Shown here: positions 52,443 to 61,980 of the stretch, piece after piece
Position numbering within the stretch: the first letter of the stretch is position 1
Layout: each line of letters starts with the position of its first letter
From: UBA4802 sp964509195
GTDB taxonomy: Bacteria > Spirochaetota > UBA4802 > UB4802
Direction: 5' to 3'
Length of the DNA: 64,000 bases
Assembly: GCA_964509195.1 (NCBI GenBank)
Contig: CAZDWJ010000013.1
Coordinates: forward strand, 26,549-90,548
Translations under genes and position numbers: made by a program
The notes under the pieces: model-generated
The model's input: only the letters and a program-made list of their open reading frames with translations
Databases searched by the model: none
Told to the model about the DNA's origin: nothing

Positions 52443-54284
52443 CTACACCACCATCCCGGCATTGAGGACACCGATTGCTTTTCCCTTGTCTACCACTTTT
52501 TTGCCATTTATAAACACGTAGTCAATGCCTGATGGCCGTTTGTTGGTTTCGGTCAGTGTGTTATTGTCTTTTACGTTTTTCCAGTCAACGATTGTGATGT
52601 CAGCCATGTATCCTTCTTTGAGGTAGCCGCGTTGTGCAATTTTGAAGCGGTCAGCTATTGCACCGGTCATCTTGCGTATTAATTCCTGGGGCGATAGCAA
52701 CTTGTAATCACGAGCTATTTCAAAAAAGCGGGCATAGTTGCCAAACGCCGCTGGATTCTGAGCACCTTGTGAATACGGTGTGGCATCGGTCATGAATAAC
52801 GATGCGCGATGCTTCATGAGGTCCATAACATTTTGGAAGCTTGAATAACGGTGATTGAGCACACGAGCACGACCATTTGATTTCTTTGCAAAATCGATGA
52901 AGTTTTCAAACTGACCCAGTCCCCGTTCCTTTGCAATGTCTTTTAAGAATTTGCCATTGTATTTTGCAAGTTCAGGGTTCTGTGCATTTATTATTTGAAT
53001 ATCATTATAGCCAAAGCCTAGCAGTGCAACAATTAGTTCTAACTGGGCACGCAACTTTAAAAGCGCTACTTTGTCATCATAAATCTGTGGGGTCTGTGCT
53101 AAAAATGAGCTTGGGAAAAATACATTAATGACTGACGTTCCACAGTGATATGCATACGTATCAAACATAATATCAAGTCCTGAGTCAATTGCTTTGTCAA
53201 TAATGGCCAGTGCGTCAGGGCAGTTTTTCCATGTCTTTGAACCAACAAAGATAAGGTGCGATAGCTGCAGGCGCGTATCTGTCTGTTTTGCAATATCAAG
53301 CATTTCATTGATGGCAATAATATTGTGAGGAGTACCAAATGGTTTAAGAGGATAGGTTGCCGAAAGTGCCGAATACGCCTTTACGTGGCATGTAATAATC
53401 CTGTCTTTCTTTTTTACCAGTTTGCAGATTTCGGTTATCTCATCGTTGGTTGCAAAGATTCCCGGTTCATACTGTAGTCCAAACGAAACACCATACGCCC
53501 CTTCATCCATTGATTGCTCTAACAGGTACATCATCGTCTTCATTTCATCGCGTGTGAGCGGTTGTGATTCATACCCACGCAATGACGCTCGTGTTGTTCC
53601 GTGTCCAGCAAGGTTTACCATATTCATAGGAATGCCATGACTTTTACAGTAGTCTAGGTACTGTCGCATTGATGTAAGCGATACTGCAACCTGTTTAACA
53701 AAGTTGTCATTTTGCGTTGAGCTATCGCCACCAAAAAAGCCTTTGCCAATATTTTTTATCATGGTAAGGTATTTGCTTTTTGGTTTAAAGCCTGCAACGC
53801 CATAGCCACAATTGCCGGTAATTGTTGTGGTAATCCCTTGCTCCATAAAGGGGGTTTTTAATTCAGGGTGAGCATCAAGTGGTAACACCCAGTCCAGGTG
53901 CGAATGGCAATCAATGAACCCGGGTGAAATGATTTTATCACTACAATCAATTGTTGTGCCTGAAAAGCGTATATCGTTAGGGGTTACAATTTCGATTGTT
54001 GTGCCGCGTATCATGACATCGCCAGTGTAGGGTGGATTGCCACTTCCATCTATAATGAGGCCATTTTTAAGCAGTATGCGTGATGGTGAGTATGCAACAT
54101 TCATGGTTGGTCGTTTCTTCGGTGTATATGATATCCAGTTAAGATTCTTTGAAGGTTGTTGGGGTGTTTCTTCAGAGCAATGAAGCAGTGAAAGCGCTGA
54201 AAGGGATATGAGTAATGAAGAGGTAGTTGTAAGAAACTCTTTGCGTGTCTGTTCATTGTCAAATATGGATTCATTAAATTTCAT
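52443..54284 (-). CDS. Exported D-aminoacylase-like amidohydrolase
   Basis: The protein is 613 aa; ATG at 54284 with GGAGG upstream. The N-terminus TRKEFLTTTSSLLISLSALS resembles a Tat signal (RK variant) and ends in lipobox LLHC, so a lipidated exported enzyme is likely. The metal-dependent amidohydrolase core has PGFIDCHSHLDW, TTITGNCGYG, DEGAYGVSFGLQYEPG and TDATPY. Its arrangement matches N-acyl-D-amino-acid deacylases/dihydroorotase-like enzymes (amidohydrolase_3). Substrate unknown. The coding region contains three GCGATAG copies. Confidence 0.88.
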   Translation of the reverse strand: MKFNESIFDNEQTRKEFLTTTSSLLISLSALSLLHCSEETPQQPSKNLNWISYTPKKRPTMNVAYSPSRILLKNGLIIDGSGNPPYTGDVMIRGTTIEIVTPNDIRFSGTTIDCSDKIISPGFIDCHSHLDWVLPLDAHPELKTPFMEQGITTTITGNCGYGVAGFKPKSKYLTMIKNIGKGFFGGDSSTQNDNFVKQVAVSLTSMRQYLDYCKSHGIPMNMVNLAGHGTTRASLRGYESQPLTRDEMKTMMYLLEQSMDEGAYGVSFGLQYEPGIFATNDEITEICKLVKKKDRIITCHVKAYSALSATYPLKPFGTPHNIIAINEMLDIAKQTDTRLQLSHLIFVGSKTWKNCPDALAIIDKAIDSGLDIMFDTYAYHCGTSVINVFFPSSFLAQTPQIYDDKVALLKLRAQLELIVALLGFGYNDIQIINAQNPELAKYNGKFLKDIAKERGLGQFENFIDFAKKSNGRARVLNHRYSSFQNVMDLMKHRASLFMTDATPYSQGAQNPAAFGNYARFFEIARDYKLLSPQELIRKMTGAIADRFKIAQRGYLKEGYMADITIVDWKNVKDNNTLTETNKRPSGIDYVFINGKKVVDKGKAIGVLNAGMVV

Positions 54285-54629
54285 GGCGACCTCCGGGGTG
54301 GAATAGAATATCAATTTATGATTTAAAGTAACAGCTTTAATAACTTATTTCAAGAAGATAATTTTAAAAACAGAGAAATTATTCCTAAAACATTAGTTTT
54401 AAGAAGTTCCATTATTGTATCAGTGATTCAGTATTAATTCCCGCTATAGGATTGTACACTATTAAATATTTGTTCATAACCATACTACACAAAATTTTTT
54501 TTATAAACTACAGAAAATTTGGTTGACCGTTCAGTAGGTATGTCATACAGTATTAATGTAATACAAAATAAATATGCATTAATATCAATATGCATATACA
54601 AATTATAATTTATATTGATGGAGGATTCA
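54285..54629. other. Control region of the beta-oxidation operon
   Basis: 345 bp without a gene between divergent genes. The left part is AT-rich. The right part holds the promoter listed at 54523-54551 and, downstream, two ATATGCAT boxes (about 54571-54579 and 54588-54597), the second being the perfect palindrome ATATGCATAT. Confidence 0.45.
54523..54551 (+). promoter_or_regulatory. Candidate promoter with TGAC...GTCA site
   Basis: TTGACC (54523-54528), 17-nt spacer, TACAGT (54546-54551). The spacer region ACCGTTCAGTAGGT is flanked by TGAC and GTCA, giving a loosely symmetric element of the size bound by TetR-type fatty-acid regulators. The symmetry is imperfect. Confidence 0.4.
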
Positions 54630-55925
54630 ATGGCAAGGGGTGACAGAGTTGCAATTATTGATGGATGCCGTACGCCCTTTTTGCGTTCCGGCACAGAGTA
54701 CAGAGAAATGATGGCGTATGAAATATGCCGTCATGCCGTGAAGGGTTTAGTAGCAAAAACCGGGATTCCTAACGACGTGGTGGACCATGTTATAATGGGA
54801 AGTGTTGCAACTGATATTGCAACAACCAATGTTGCACGTGAAATTATGCTGGCAGCAGGATTGCCTATTACAGTTCCTGCATATACATGTACGGTTGCAT
54901 GTGTGTCTGCCAATGCTGCCATTATAAGTGGAGCAAATCTGATTTATAATGGTAATGCGGATTGTATTGTGGCAGGTGGAGTTGAGACATTCTCGGACCC
55001 GGATATAAAAATATCCAAAAACTATCGCCGATTTATTTTAGACCTCACCATGTTCAAACGGCCAAAGGGAATAATTGGCAAACTCAAATTATTAAAAGGG
55101 ATGAGTTTTAAAGACTTTATAGTTCCTGAACAACCTGCTATTGGCGAATTTGCAACAAAATTGCGAATGGGTGATACTGCTGACAGGCTGGCAAAAAGGT
55201 TAGGGATAACACAGCGTGAGCAGGATGAATTTGCAGCATTATCGCACAACCGTGCAGCAGCAGCGTGGGAAAAAGGCGTGTTAAAAAAAGAAGTGGTGCC
55301 CGTAGTTACTCCACAGGGAAAACTTGTAGAGATAGACAATGGGTTTCGTAAGGACACAACACCTGAAAAATTGGCAAAGTTAAAACCAGCTTTTGACAGG
55401 CGGTATGGCACAGTAACCGCAGGTAACTCATCATTTTTGACTGATGGTGGTGGGGCGGTTTTGCTTATGAGCGAAACACTGGCAAAAAAAATGGGATTAA
55501 AGCCGCTTGCATACATTAAATCCTACGCATTCACTGCACAGGACCTGTGGGAAGAGTTGTTGCTTGGACCTTCGTTTTCAATACCTAAAGCGCTTGCAAT
55601 GGGTAAGCTTAAGTTCAAGGACATTGGTGTGTGGGAAATCCATGAGGCATTTGGGGCCCAGATGATTGGTGTCATCAAGACACTGGCATCCCCTTCATTT
55701 TGTAAAGATAGATTGGGATTGCAGGGCAAATTAGGTGAGATTCCTATTGATGCACTCAATGTGTATGGTGGGTCGCTTTCACTGGGACATCCATTTGGTG
55801 CAACAGGTGCACGGCTGGTTACAACGTGTGCAAACCGTTTAAAAGAAACTGGAAAACGGTATGGTGTAGTTGCAGGGTGTGCAGCCGGTGCAGTGGGAAA
55901 TGCAATTATATTGGAGAGTGCATAG
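54630..55925 (+). CDS. Acetyl-CoA acyltransferase (thiolase), FadI-like
   Basis: The protein is 431 aa; ATG at 54630 (GGAGGA 5 nt upstream). Active-site blocks: YTCTVACVSANAAI (acyl-enzyme Cys), WEIHEAFGAQM, GGSLSLGHPFGATGARLV (His) and VAGCAAGAVGNAIIL in place of the usual C-terminal CxG (here Cys-Ala-Ala-Gly, with Cys retained). The 'FKD…RP' type insertion and ending resemble FadI, the beta chain of the anaerobic trifunctional complex. It cleaves 3-ketoacyl-CoA. First gene of the operon; fadJ-like gene follows after 18 bp. Confidence 0.93.
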   Translation: MARGDRVAIIDGCRTPFLRSGTEYREMMAYEICRHAVKGLVAKTGIPNDVVDHVIMGSVATDIATTNVAREIMLAAGLPITVPAYTCTVACVSANAAIISGANLIYNGNADCIVAGGVETFSDPDIKISKNYRRFILDLTMFKRPKGIIGKLKLLKGMSFKDFIVPEQPAIGEFATKLRMGDTADRLAKRLGITQREQDEFAALSHNRAAAAWEKGVLKKEVVPVVTPQGKLVEIDNGFRKDTTPEKLAKLKPAFDRRYGTVTAGNSSFLTDGGGAVLLMSETLAKKMGLKPLAYIKSYAFTAQDLWEELLLGPSFSIPKALAMGKLKFKDIGVWEIHEAFGAQMIGVIKTLASPSFCKDRLGLQGKLGEIPIDALNVYGGSLSLGHPFGATGARLVTTCANRLKETGKRYGVVAGCAAGAVGNAIILESA

Positions 55926-55943
55926 TTTAAAGGAGGAATGGCA

Positions 55944-58067
55944 ATGAAAGGGTTACAGTTTTTAAACACTGAAGTCATACAAGACGTGCTGGTGGTGAGT
56001 ATCAATTGCCCTGGCAAAGTTAATAAAGTTTCAAGTGATTTATTAAATGAAATTGATGCAATTATTAATCAGACCAAAGATAAAAAATATAAAGGGATGG
56101 TTATACTAAGTGAAAAGAGCGACAACTTTGTTGTTGGCGCTGATATTGATGAATTAAAATCAATGAAAACAGATGAGGAGATCAAGCGGTATATTAGTAA
56201 AGCAAATGAAATATTATTTAAATTAGAAAAACTTCCTTTCCCCACAGTATCAATAATTAATGGCAATTGCCTGGGTGGTGGTGTGGAGCTTACACTTGTC
56301 ACTGATTATCGTATTGCTACTGATTCTACTGAAACAGTTATGGGCCTGCCTGAGATTAAATTGGGCCTTATCCCTGCAGCTGGTGGCACTCAGCGCCTGC
56401 CACGACTGATTGGCATACAGAATGCACTGCCACTTATTTTACAGGGTTCCAACGTGAGGCCGCGACGGGCAAAACGTCTTGGTCTTATTGATGAGATAGT
56501 TATTCCGTATGGTCTTAAAGAGATTGGTGTTAAGAAGGCATTGCAGCTAAAAGGTAAACGAAAAATAAAAAGAAAAAAGACATTTATTGAATGGGTGCTT
56601 GAATCAAATTCACTAGGCCGCAGCATCATATTTTCCCAGGCTCGTAAGATGGTGATGAAGCAAACACGTGGTTTGTATCCGGCTGCGCTTGCTGCAATTG
56701 ATTCAGTTGAGTACGGTTACAGAACTAATGTTAAAAAGGGAGTGGAAAAAGATATAGAGCGTTTTGTAACTCTTGTGAAAAGCTATCAGTCAAAATCGCT
56801 AATGAACCTTTTCTTTGCAATGACAGATTTAAAAAAGAATCCACTAGAAAAGAAAGCAAAAAATATCTCAAAATTAGCGGTGATAGGCACCGGGCTTATG
56901 GGTACAGGCATTGCGCAGGTTTCACTGTCGTTGTGTGATACGGTGCTTGTCAAGGACATGGCGCTTGATGCGGTGAGCCGCAGTATGACGCAGATACGCA
57001 AAAGCCTTGAGAAACGTGCACGCTCAGGCGCTCTACGTGATTTTGATAAGGAAGTACTGTATGGCAAGCTAGTACCCTGCGATAATTACGCTTACTTTAA
57101 AAATACTGATCTTGTAATAGAAGCAATATTTGAAGATTTGAAAATAAAACAGGATCTGGTAAAGGAAGTGGAAGCTGTCACCAGTGACAAAACAATATTT
57201 GCTTCAAATACTTCAGCTATACCAATAAGCCTTATTGCAAAAGCATCAAAACGACCACAGAATATGATTGGCATGCATTACTTTTCACCGGTTCCTGCAA
57301 TGCCACTGTTAGAAATTATAAAAACTCCAAAGACAGCTGATTGGGTAGTGGCGACAGCTCTAAAATTTGGCATTGCGCAGGGTAAAACATGTATCGTGGT
57401 CAAGGATGGTCCGGGATTTTACACAACGCGTATACTTGCACCGTATCTTAATGAAGCAGTATTCCTGATAGAAGAAGGTGTTCAAATGAATGATATTGAC
57501 CGTGCTCTGCTACAGTTTGGTTACCCGATTGGACCTGTTGCTCTAATTGATGAGGTTGGCATTGATGTGGGAGCACATGTAGCAGTAGAGCTGGGCCAGG
57601 AATTCAAAGCACGAGGTGCTGCACCTTCACATGTGTTACCACTTTTATTCAGCAAGGGTTTTAAAGGAAAAAAGAATAAGAAAGGATTTTATGATTACAG
57701 CAAACCTAAAAAGAAAGGCATGAGGTTGCCCAATGAGGAAATCTATAAGGTCATTGGCAAAGTAACTCCTCAGCATATGCCAATGCAGGAAATCCAGGAG
57801 CGTGTGAGCCTCATGATGATAAATGAAGCTGCATTGTGCTTACAGGAAGGTATTATCTCCTCACCACGTGATGGTGATGTTGGTTCAATTTTAGGATTGG
57901 GCTTTCCTCCCTTCAGAGGTGGTGTGTTCAGGCATATAGATCGTGAAGGTGTGAAAACCATCGTTGATACCATGATGAAATACTATGACAAAGGTATGAA
58001 GCGCTTTAAGCCTGCTGGGATACTTGTTGATATGGCAAAGAGTGGTAAGCGTTTTTATAAAGACTGA
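55944..58067 (+). CDS. Fused enoyl-CoA hydratase/3-hydroxyacyl-CoA dehydrogenase, FadJ-like
   Basis: The protein is 707 aa; ATG at 55944 is at the right distance (7 nt) from GGAGG, whereas the ATG at 55938 is too close. The crotonase domain has FVVGADIDELKSM, INGNCLGGGVELTLVTDYR and GLPEIKLGLIPAAGGTQRLP with both catalytic Glu. The dehydrogenase has the NAD motif AVIGTGLMGTGIAQVS (about 312-327), FASNTSAIPIS, GMHYFSPVPAMPLLEII and FLIEEGVQMNDID. Together with the upstream thiolase it completes the last three steps of beta-oxidation. Confidence 0.94.
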   Translation: MKGLQFLNTEVIQDVLVVSINCPGKVNKVSSDLLNEIDAIINQTKDKKYKGMVILSEKSDNFVVGADIDELKSMKTDEEIKRYISKANEILFKLEKLPFPTVSIINGNCLGGGVELTLVTDYRIATDSTETVMGLPEIKLGLIPAAGGTQRLPRLIGIQNALPLILQGSNVRPRRAKRLGLIDEIVIPYGLKEIGVKKALQLKGKRKIKRKKTFIEWVLESNSLGRSIIFSQARKMVMKQTRGLYPAALAAIDSVEYGYRTNVKKGVEKDIERFVTLVKSYQSKSLMNLFFAMTDLKKNPLEKKAKNISKLAVIGTGLMGTGIAQVSLSLCDTVLVKDMALDAVSRSMTQIRKSLEKRARSGALRDFDKEVLYGKLVPCDNYAYFKNTDLVIEAIFEDLKIKQDLVKEVEAVTSDKTIFASNTSAIPISLIAKASKRPQNMIGMHYFSPVPAMPLLEIIKTPKTADWVVATALKFGIAQGKTCIVVKDGPGFYTTRILAPYLNEAVFLIEEGVQMNDIDRALLQFGYPIGPVALIDEVGIDVGAHVAVELGQEFKARGAAPSHVLPLLFSKGFKGKKNKKGFYDYSKPKKKGMRLPNEEIYKVIGKVTPQHMPMQEIQERVSLMMINEAALCLQEGIISSPRDGDVGSILGLGFPPFRGGVFRHIDREGVKTIVDTMMKYYDKGMKRFKPAGILVDMAKSGKRFYKD

Positions 58068-58088
58068 TAGATTGGATGGAGGGTGGCT

Positions 58089-59876
58089 ATGTATCCTAAT
58101 TTAATGCAGGCATTTGACCGTCATGTGATAGAACAGCCTGATGCAGTAGTGTTCAGGTATAAAGTAAATGGGGAGTTTGTTACTATGAGCTATCGTCAGG
58201 CTTACGAAAAAGTTGAGGCGATAGCTTCATGGCTTAAGGCTAATGGAATTGGCAAGGGCGATAGGGTTGCAATATTGTCAGAAAATTCAGCATGCTGGGC
58301 TTTAGCTGATTTAGCCATCATATCGTTAGGTGCTATTTCGGTTGCTATCTATCCTACTCTTACTTCGCGTGATGTTCATTACATCATCCAGAATTCAGGA
58401 AGCACCATTGTCTTTGTGCAAGATCTTTTGCAGTTAGAAAAAGTCTTTGGTTATCAGAATATCGATGACATTGTTGCAATCGTTGTGATGAATGATCAGC
58501 ATAAGGGCAATGGGAAGATTGTTAATATGAAGGATGTAATGCTGTACAGTGGAAGTAAAACCACTATTCAGGAAACAATCCAAGCCATTACTTCCGATGA
58601 CCCCATCTGTATTATCTACACCAGTGGCACCACAGGTCCCCCAAAGGGGGTGGTGCTGACACATGGTAATATAGCCTATGTCATCAATACCATTGCAGGC
58701 ATGATAGGAGATGTGGGTGTGATTACTGAGAGTTTAAGCTTTTTGCCGCTGTCGCATGCGCTGGAACGCATTGCAGGACTTTTCTTTGGTGTATATCTTG
58801 GAAAAACAGTGGCGTTTGCTGAATCGCTCAACACCATACTTGCTGATATGCAGACGATAAAACCCACTCATGCAATTGCGGTTCCGCGTGTGTTTGAAAA
58901 AATTTTTGAACGTGTGGTCCAGATGGCAGAAAAGAGCCCTGTAAAGAAGAAAATATTCTGGTGGAGCGTGAAGGTTGGAAGGAAGTGGAGTGAGGTAGTG
59001 TCAAAAGGGGAAAAACCGGGATTGCTGCTACAATTGCGGTATGCCATTGCCCGCGCGTTAATCTTCAAGAAGATAACAAAGGCAACAGGTGGCAGGCTGA
59101 AATATTTTGTGTCGGGGGGTGCACCACTTTCAAAACAGATAGCTGAATTTTTCCATGCGGCAGATATCCTGGTGCTTGAAGGGTGGGGTGCAACAGAAGT
59201 TTCGGCTCCAGCAACGTGGAACAGCCCGCATGAGTTTAAATTTGGTTCTGTGGGGAAGCCCCTGCCTGGTGTTGAAGTGGTGGTGGCTGATGACGGTGAG
59301 CTTTTGGTGCGTGGGCCTATTGTATTCAGGGAATACTGGGGCAGGCCTGAAGCAACAGCGGAGGCCAAGGACAGCGATGGCTGGTATCATACCGGCGATA
59401 TTGGGTACATTGATAATGATGGATGGGTGTACATAACCGACAGAAAGAAAGAGCTCATTATTAATGCGGCCGGAAAGAACATCTCCCCGCTTAATATTGA
59501 AAGTATAGTAAAACAGTCAACATACATTTCCAATGTGATGGTATATGGTGATAGGCGAAAATACATCACAGCGCTTGTTAACATTGATAGGGAAAATGTA
59601 GTACAGTATTGCCGGGAGAAGGGGATTGCTATTGGGAAGCAGGATCTATGTTCTTTGCAAGTGGTGCAGGAACTCATTGGTAAAGAAATAGAGCGGCTGA
59701 ATAATGATCTGGCACGGTTTGAACAGGTGAAAAAGTTTACCATCATACCTGAAGATTTTTCGGTTGAGAATGATATGCTGACACCAACGCTAAAACTAAA
59801 GCGTAAAAACATCATTGCACGGTATAAAGAGGCAATAGATGCCATGTACGAAGGAGAATTATTGTTGGTTGAATGA
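58089..59876 (+). CDS. Long-chain fatty acid-CoA ligase (AMP-forming)
   Basis: The protein is 595 aa; ATG at 58089 after GGAGGG. ATP-binding motif IIYTSGTTGPPKGVVLTHGN, then FLPLSHALERIAG, the AMP motif LEGWGATEVSAPATWN, WYHTGDIGYIDNDGWVYITD and the KKELIINAAGKNISPLNIES signature with the catalytic Lys region. The length and HALERI sequence match the long-chain FadD/FAA-type group. It activates fatty acids for the beta-oxidation enzymes encoded beside it. The CDS has two GCGATAG copies (58218, 58258). Confidence 0.93.
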   Translation: MYPNLMQAFDRHVIEQPDAVVFRYKVNGEFVTMSYRQAYEKVEAIASWLKANGIGKGDRVAILSENSACWALADLAIISLGAISVAIYPTLTSRDVHYIIQNSGSTIVFVQDLLQLEKVFGYQNIDDIVAIVVMNDQHKGNGKIVNMKDVMLYSGSKTTIQETIQAITSDDPICIIYTSGTTGPPKGVVLTHGNIAYVINTIAGMIGDVGVITESLSFLPLSHALERIAGLFFGVYLGKTVAFAESLNTILADMQTIKPTHAIAVPRVFEKIFERVVQMAEKSPVKKKIFWWSVKVGRKWSEVVSKGEKPGLLLQLRYAIARALIFKKITKATGGRLKYFVSGGAPLSKQIAEFFHAADILVLEGWGATEVSAPATWNSPHEFKFGSVGKPLPGVEVVVADDGELLVRGPIVFREYWGRPEATAEAKDSDGWYHTGDIGYIDNDGWVYITDRKKELIINAAGKNISPLNIESIVKQSTYISNVMVYGDRRKYITALVNIDRENVVQYCREKGIAIGKQDLCSLQVVQELIGKEIERLNNDLARFEQVKKFTIIPEDFSVENDMLTPTLKLKRKNIIARYKEAIDAMYEGELLLVE

Positions 59877-59953
59877 ATAACCCTTCCTCTCCTTGCTGAA
59901 GGGAGGGGGGAGGAGTGATGTTATATAAGATTTGATTTTTGAAGGAGAGCCTA

Positions 59954-61099
59954 ATGAAACGTTCCATACAATTTACCCAGGAACATGAAATATTCAGGCA
60001 GACTGTACGTAAATTCTTTGAAACGGAGGTCATGCCACATTACGATAAATGGGAAGAGGAAGGTATTGTACCACGTGAGATGTGGAAACGGTGCGGAGAG
60101 TTAGGGTTGCTTGTGCCGTGGCTTGAAGAAAAATATGGTGGGCCTGGCGGTGATTTTCTTTATTCTGTGATAATAGATGAAGAATTGGCCTACAGTGGTG
60201 CCAGTTCATTTATGATACCGCTGCACAATGATATTGTGGCACCGTACATCTATTCTTTTGGCACAGAAGAGCAGAAGATGAAGTACCTGCCAAAGAGTGC
60301 TACAGGTGATATTATCCTTGCGATTGCCATGACTGAGCCTGAGGCAGGATCGGATCTGGCAGCAATGAAAACAAATGCAGTGCTCGATGGTGACAGCTGG
60401 GTACTCAATGGTCAGAAGACATTCATATCAAATGGCATACTGGCTGACCTTGTTGTAGTAGCAGCAAAATCGTCAAAGGAAGCACCACCACATCAGGCCG
60501 TGAGCCTGTTTCTTGTGGAAAATGGTACTCCTGGCTTCACCAAAGGAAAAGCAATAAAGAAGATAGGGCTTAAAGCTCAGGACACGGCAGAGCTATTCTT
60601 TGATAACTGTCGCATACCAAAAGAAAATCTTTTGGGGCAGGAAGGGTTGGGGTTTATTTACCTTATGCAAAAGCTGCAGCAGGAGAGACTGGTGTGTGCA
60701 CTTGCTTCGCAGGCAGCTATGGAAAAGTGTTTAGCTATAACTATCGATTATGTTAAGGAGCGAAAGCTCTTTGGAAAACCTCTTTCCAAATTTCAGAACA
60801 CACAGTTTACCATTGCTGAAATGGCTTCGGAGATAGCAGTTGGCAGAAGTTTTATTGATGATCTCATTATGCATCACATAAAAGGCGACGATGTGGTGAA
60901 AGAAACCTGCATGGCAAAATATTGGGTATGCGAAACAGCCAAACAGGTAGCCGACCGATGCCTTCAGCTTTTTGGCGGTTATGGTTACTGTACAGAATAT
61001 CCTGTATCACGTTTTTACGTTGATGCACGTGTTCAGACCATCTATGCAGGCACTTCTGAAGTAATGAAGATGATTATATCGCGGATGATGGGATTGTAA
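59954..61099 (+). CDS. Acyl-CoA dehydrogenase, long-chain/isovaleryl type
   Basis: The protein is 381 aa; ATG at 59954 (GAAGGAGAG upstream; the TTG at 59939 lies within the ribosome site). FAD-binding blocks AIAMTEPEAGSDLAAMKTNA and LNGQKTFISNG; C-terminal QLFGGYGYCTEYPVSRFYVD. The usual short/medium-chain base (E of YEGT) is Ala here (IYAGTSEVMK), while QERLVCALASQAAMEKCL has a Glu in helix G, where long-chain and isovaleryl enzymes keep their base. First oxidation step of the beta-oxidation pathway, needing an ETF partner not in the window. Confidence 0.93.
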   Translation: MKRSIQFTQEHEIFRQTVRKFFETEVMPHYDKWEEEGIVPREMWKRCGELGLLVPWLEEKYGGPGGDFLYSVIIDEELAYSGASSFMIPLHNDIVAPYIYSFGTEEQKMKYLPKSATGDIILAIAMTEPEAGSDLAAMKTNAVLDGDSWVLNGQKTFISNGILADLVVVAAKSSKEAPPHQAVSLFLVENGTPGFTKGKAIKKIGLKAQDTAELFFDNCRIPKENLLGQEGLGFIYLMQKLQQERLVCALASQAAMEKCLAITIDYVKERKLFGKPLSKFQNTQFTIAEMASEIAVGRSFIDDLIMHHIKGDDVVKETCMAKYWVCETAKQVADRCLQLFGGYGYCTEYPVSRFYVDARVQTIYAGTSEVMKMIISRMMGL

Positions 61100-61194
61100 T
61101 TTAGTAGTTGACAATTACAGCAAAGAGTAGTGTAATCCTTGCGTTTTTCGTAATATATGCAAAAATTAAAAAGTGTTGCACTATGGAGGTCGTT

Positions 61195-61941
61195 ATGAAT
61201 CCTGTGATACGCAAGGGTTACACATACCTAGCATGGCTTTTCATTGGTGTTGATACGGCATTCTGGGGAACTATCTCCCTGTTTTCATGGTTTGTAAGCC
61301 CCAAAGGTGATCTTGCTCATTTCTGCATGCAAAGCTGGTCAAAAAATATACTGTGGTTTTGTGGCATACGCTATCAGGTTGAGGGATTGGAGCATATTTC
61401 AAAAGATAGAGTACAGATTTTTGCTTCAAACCATCAGAGTTTCTTTGACGTATGGCTTTTAAGCGCTTTTATACCCGTTAAGTTTGGCTGGACAGCAAAG
61501 AAAGAGCTATTTAAAATTCCATTTATGGGATGGCACATGACATTGAGTGGATATATTCCTATTGACAGAAAAAACAAGGAACGAGCAATAGCCAGCATGA
61601 AAGAAGCAGCAATAAAAATACGTAAAGGTAATCGCATTATGATATTTCCCGAAGGCACACGCAGTCGTACTGGAGTACTGCAGCCATTTAAAAAAGGATT
61701 ATTTTATCTATGCATTGAAACAGGAGTGCCGATAGTTCCTATTTATATACACGGTACCTATCAGCGGCTTAAACCGGAATCAGGCGATATAAATCCCGGG
61801 AAAGTATATGTTCTTGTTGGCGAAGAGATGCCAACACAGCATTATACTGTTGATACTATAGAGCAAGCAATGGATGATCTGCGTCAGCGAATTTTAGCTT
61901 TACAAAATGAGTGCCTACAGCGATATGGTGAAGCGGTATAA
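61195..61941 (+). CDS. plsC: 1-acyl-sn-glycerol-3-phosphate acyltransferase family protein
   Basis: The protein is 248 aa; ATG at 61195 after GGAGG. Hydrophobic segment at about 13-35. The acyltransferase motifs are NHQSFFDVW (H-x4-D, about 81-89), MTLSGYIPIDRKNKERAI and FPEGTRSRTG, as in PlsC. It makes phosphatidic acid from lysophosphatidate. Its place after the acyl-CoA synthetase and dehydrogenase suggests use or recycling of acyl chains. Confidence 0.9.
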   Translation: MNPVIRKGYTYLAWLFIGVDTAFWGTISLFSWFVSPKGDLAHFCMQSWSKNILWFCGIRYQVEGLEHISKDRVQIFASNHQSFFDVWLLSAFIPVKFGWTAKKELFKIPFMGWHMTLSGYIPIDRKNKERAIASMKEAAIKIRKGNRIMIFPEGTRSRTGVLQPFKKGLFYLCIETGVPIVPIYIHGTYQRLKPESGDINPGKVYVLVGEEMPTQHYTVDTIEQAMDDLRQRILALQNECLQRYGEAV

Positions 61942-61980
61942 GGTGAAAAATATTGTTTATCTGGAGGATGAGTTATATTT

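Noticed and set aside
2350..58264. GCGATAGY as a strand-biased Chi- or KOPS-like element
   Set aside because: Orientation is nearly even (17 versus 15) with no polarity across the window, which does not fit a replication-oriented signal. A genome-wide check would still be needed.
59881..59915. Hairpin CCTTCCTCTCCTT...AAGGGAGGGGGGAGG before the acyl-CoA dehydrogenase as a terminator
   Set aside because: It has mismatches, no T tract, and lies inside a likely operon; it looks like a common purine/pyrimidine intergenic filler.
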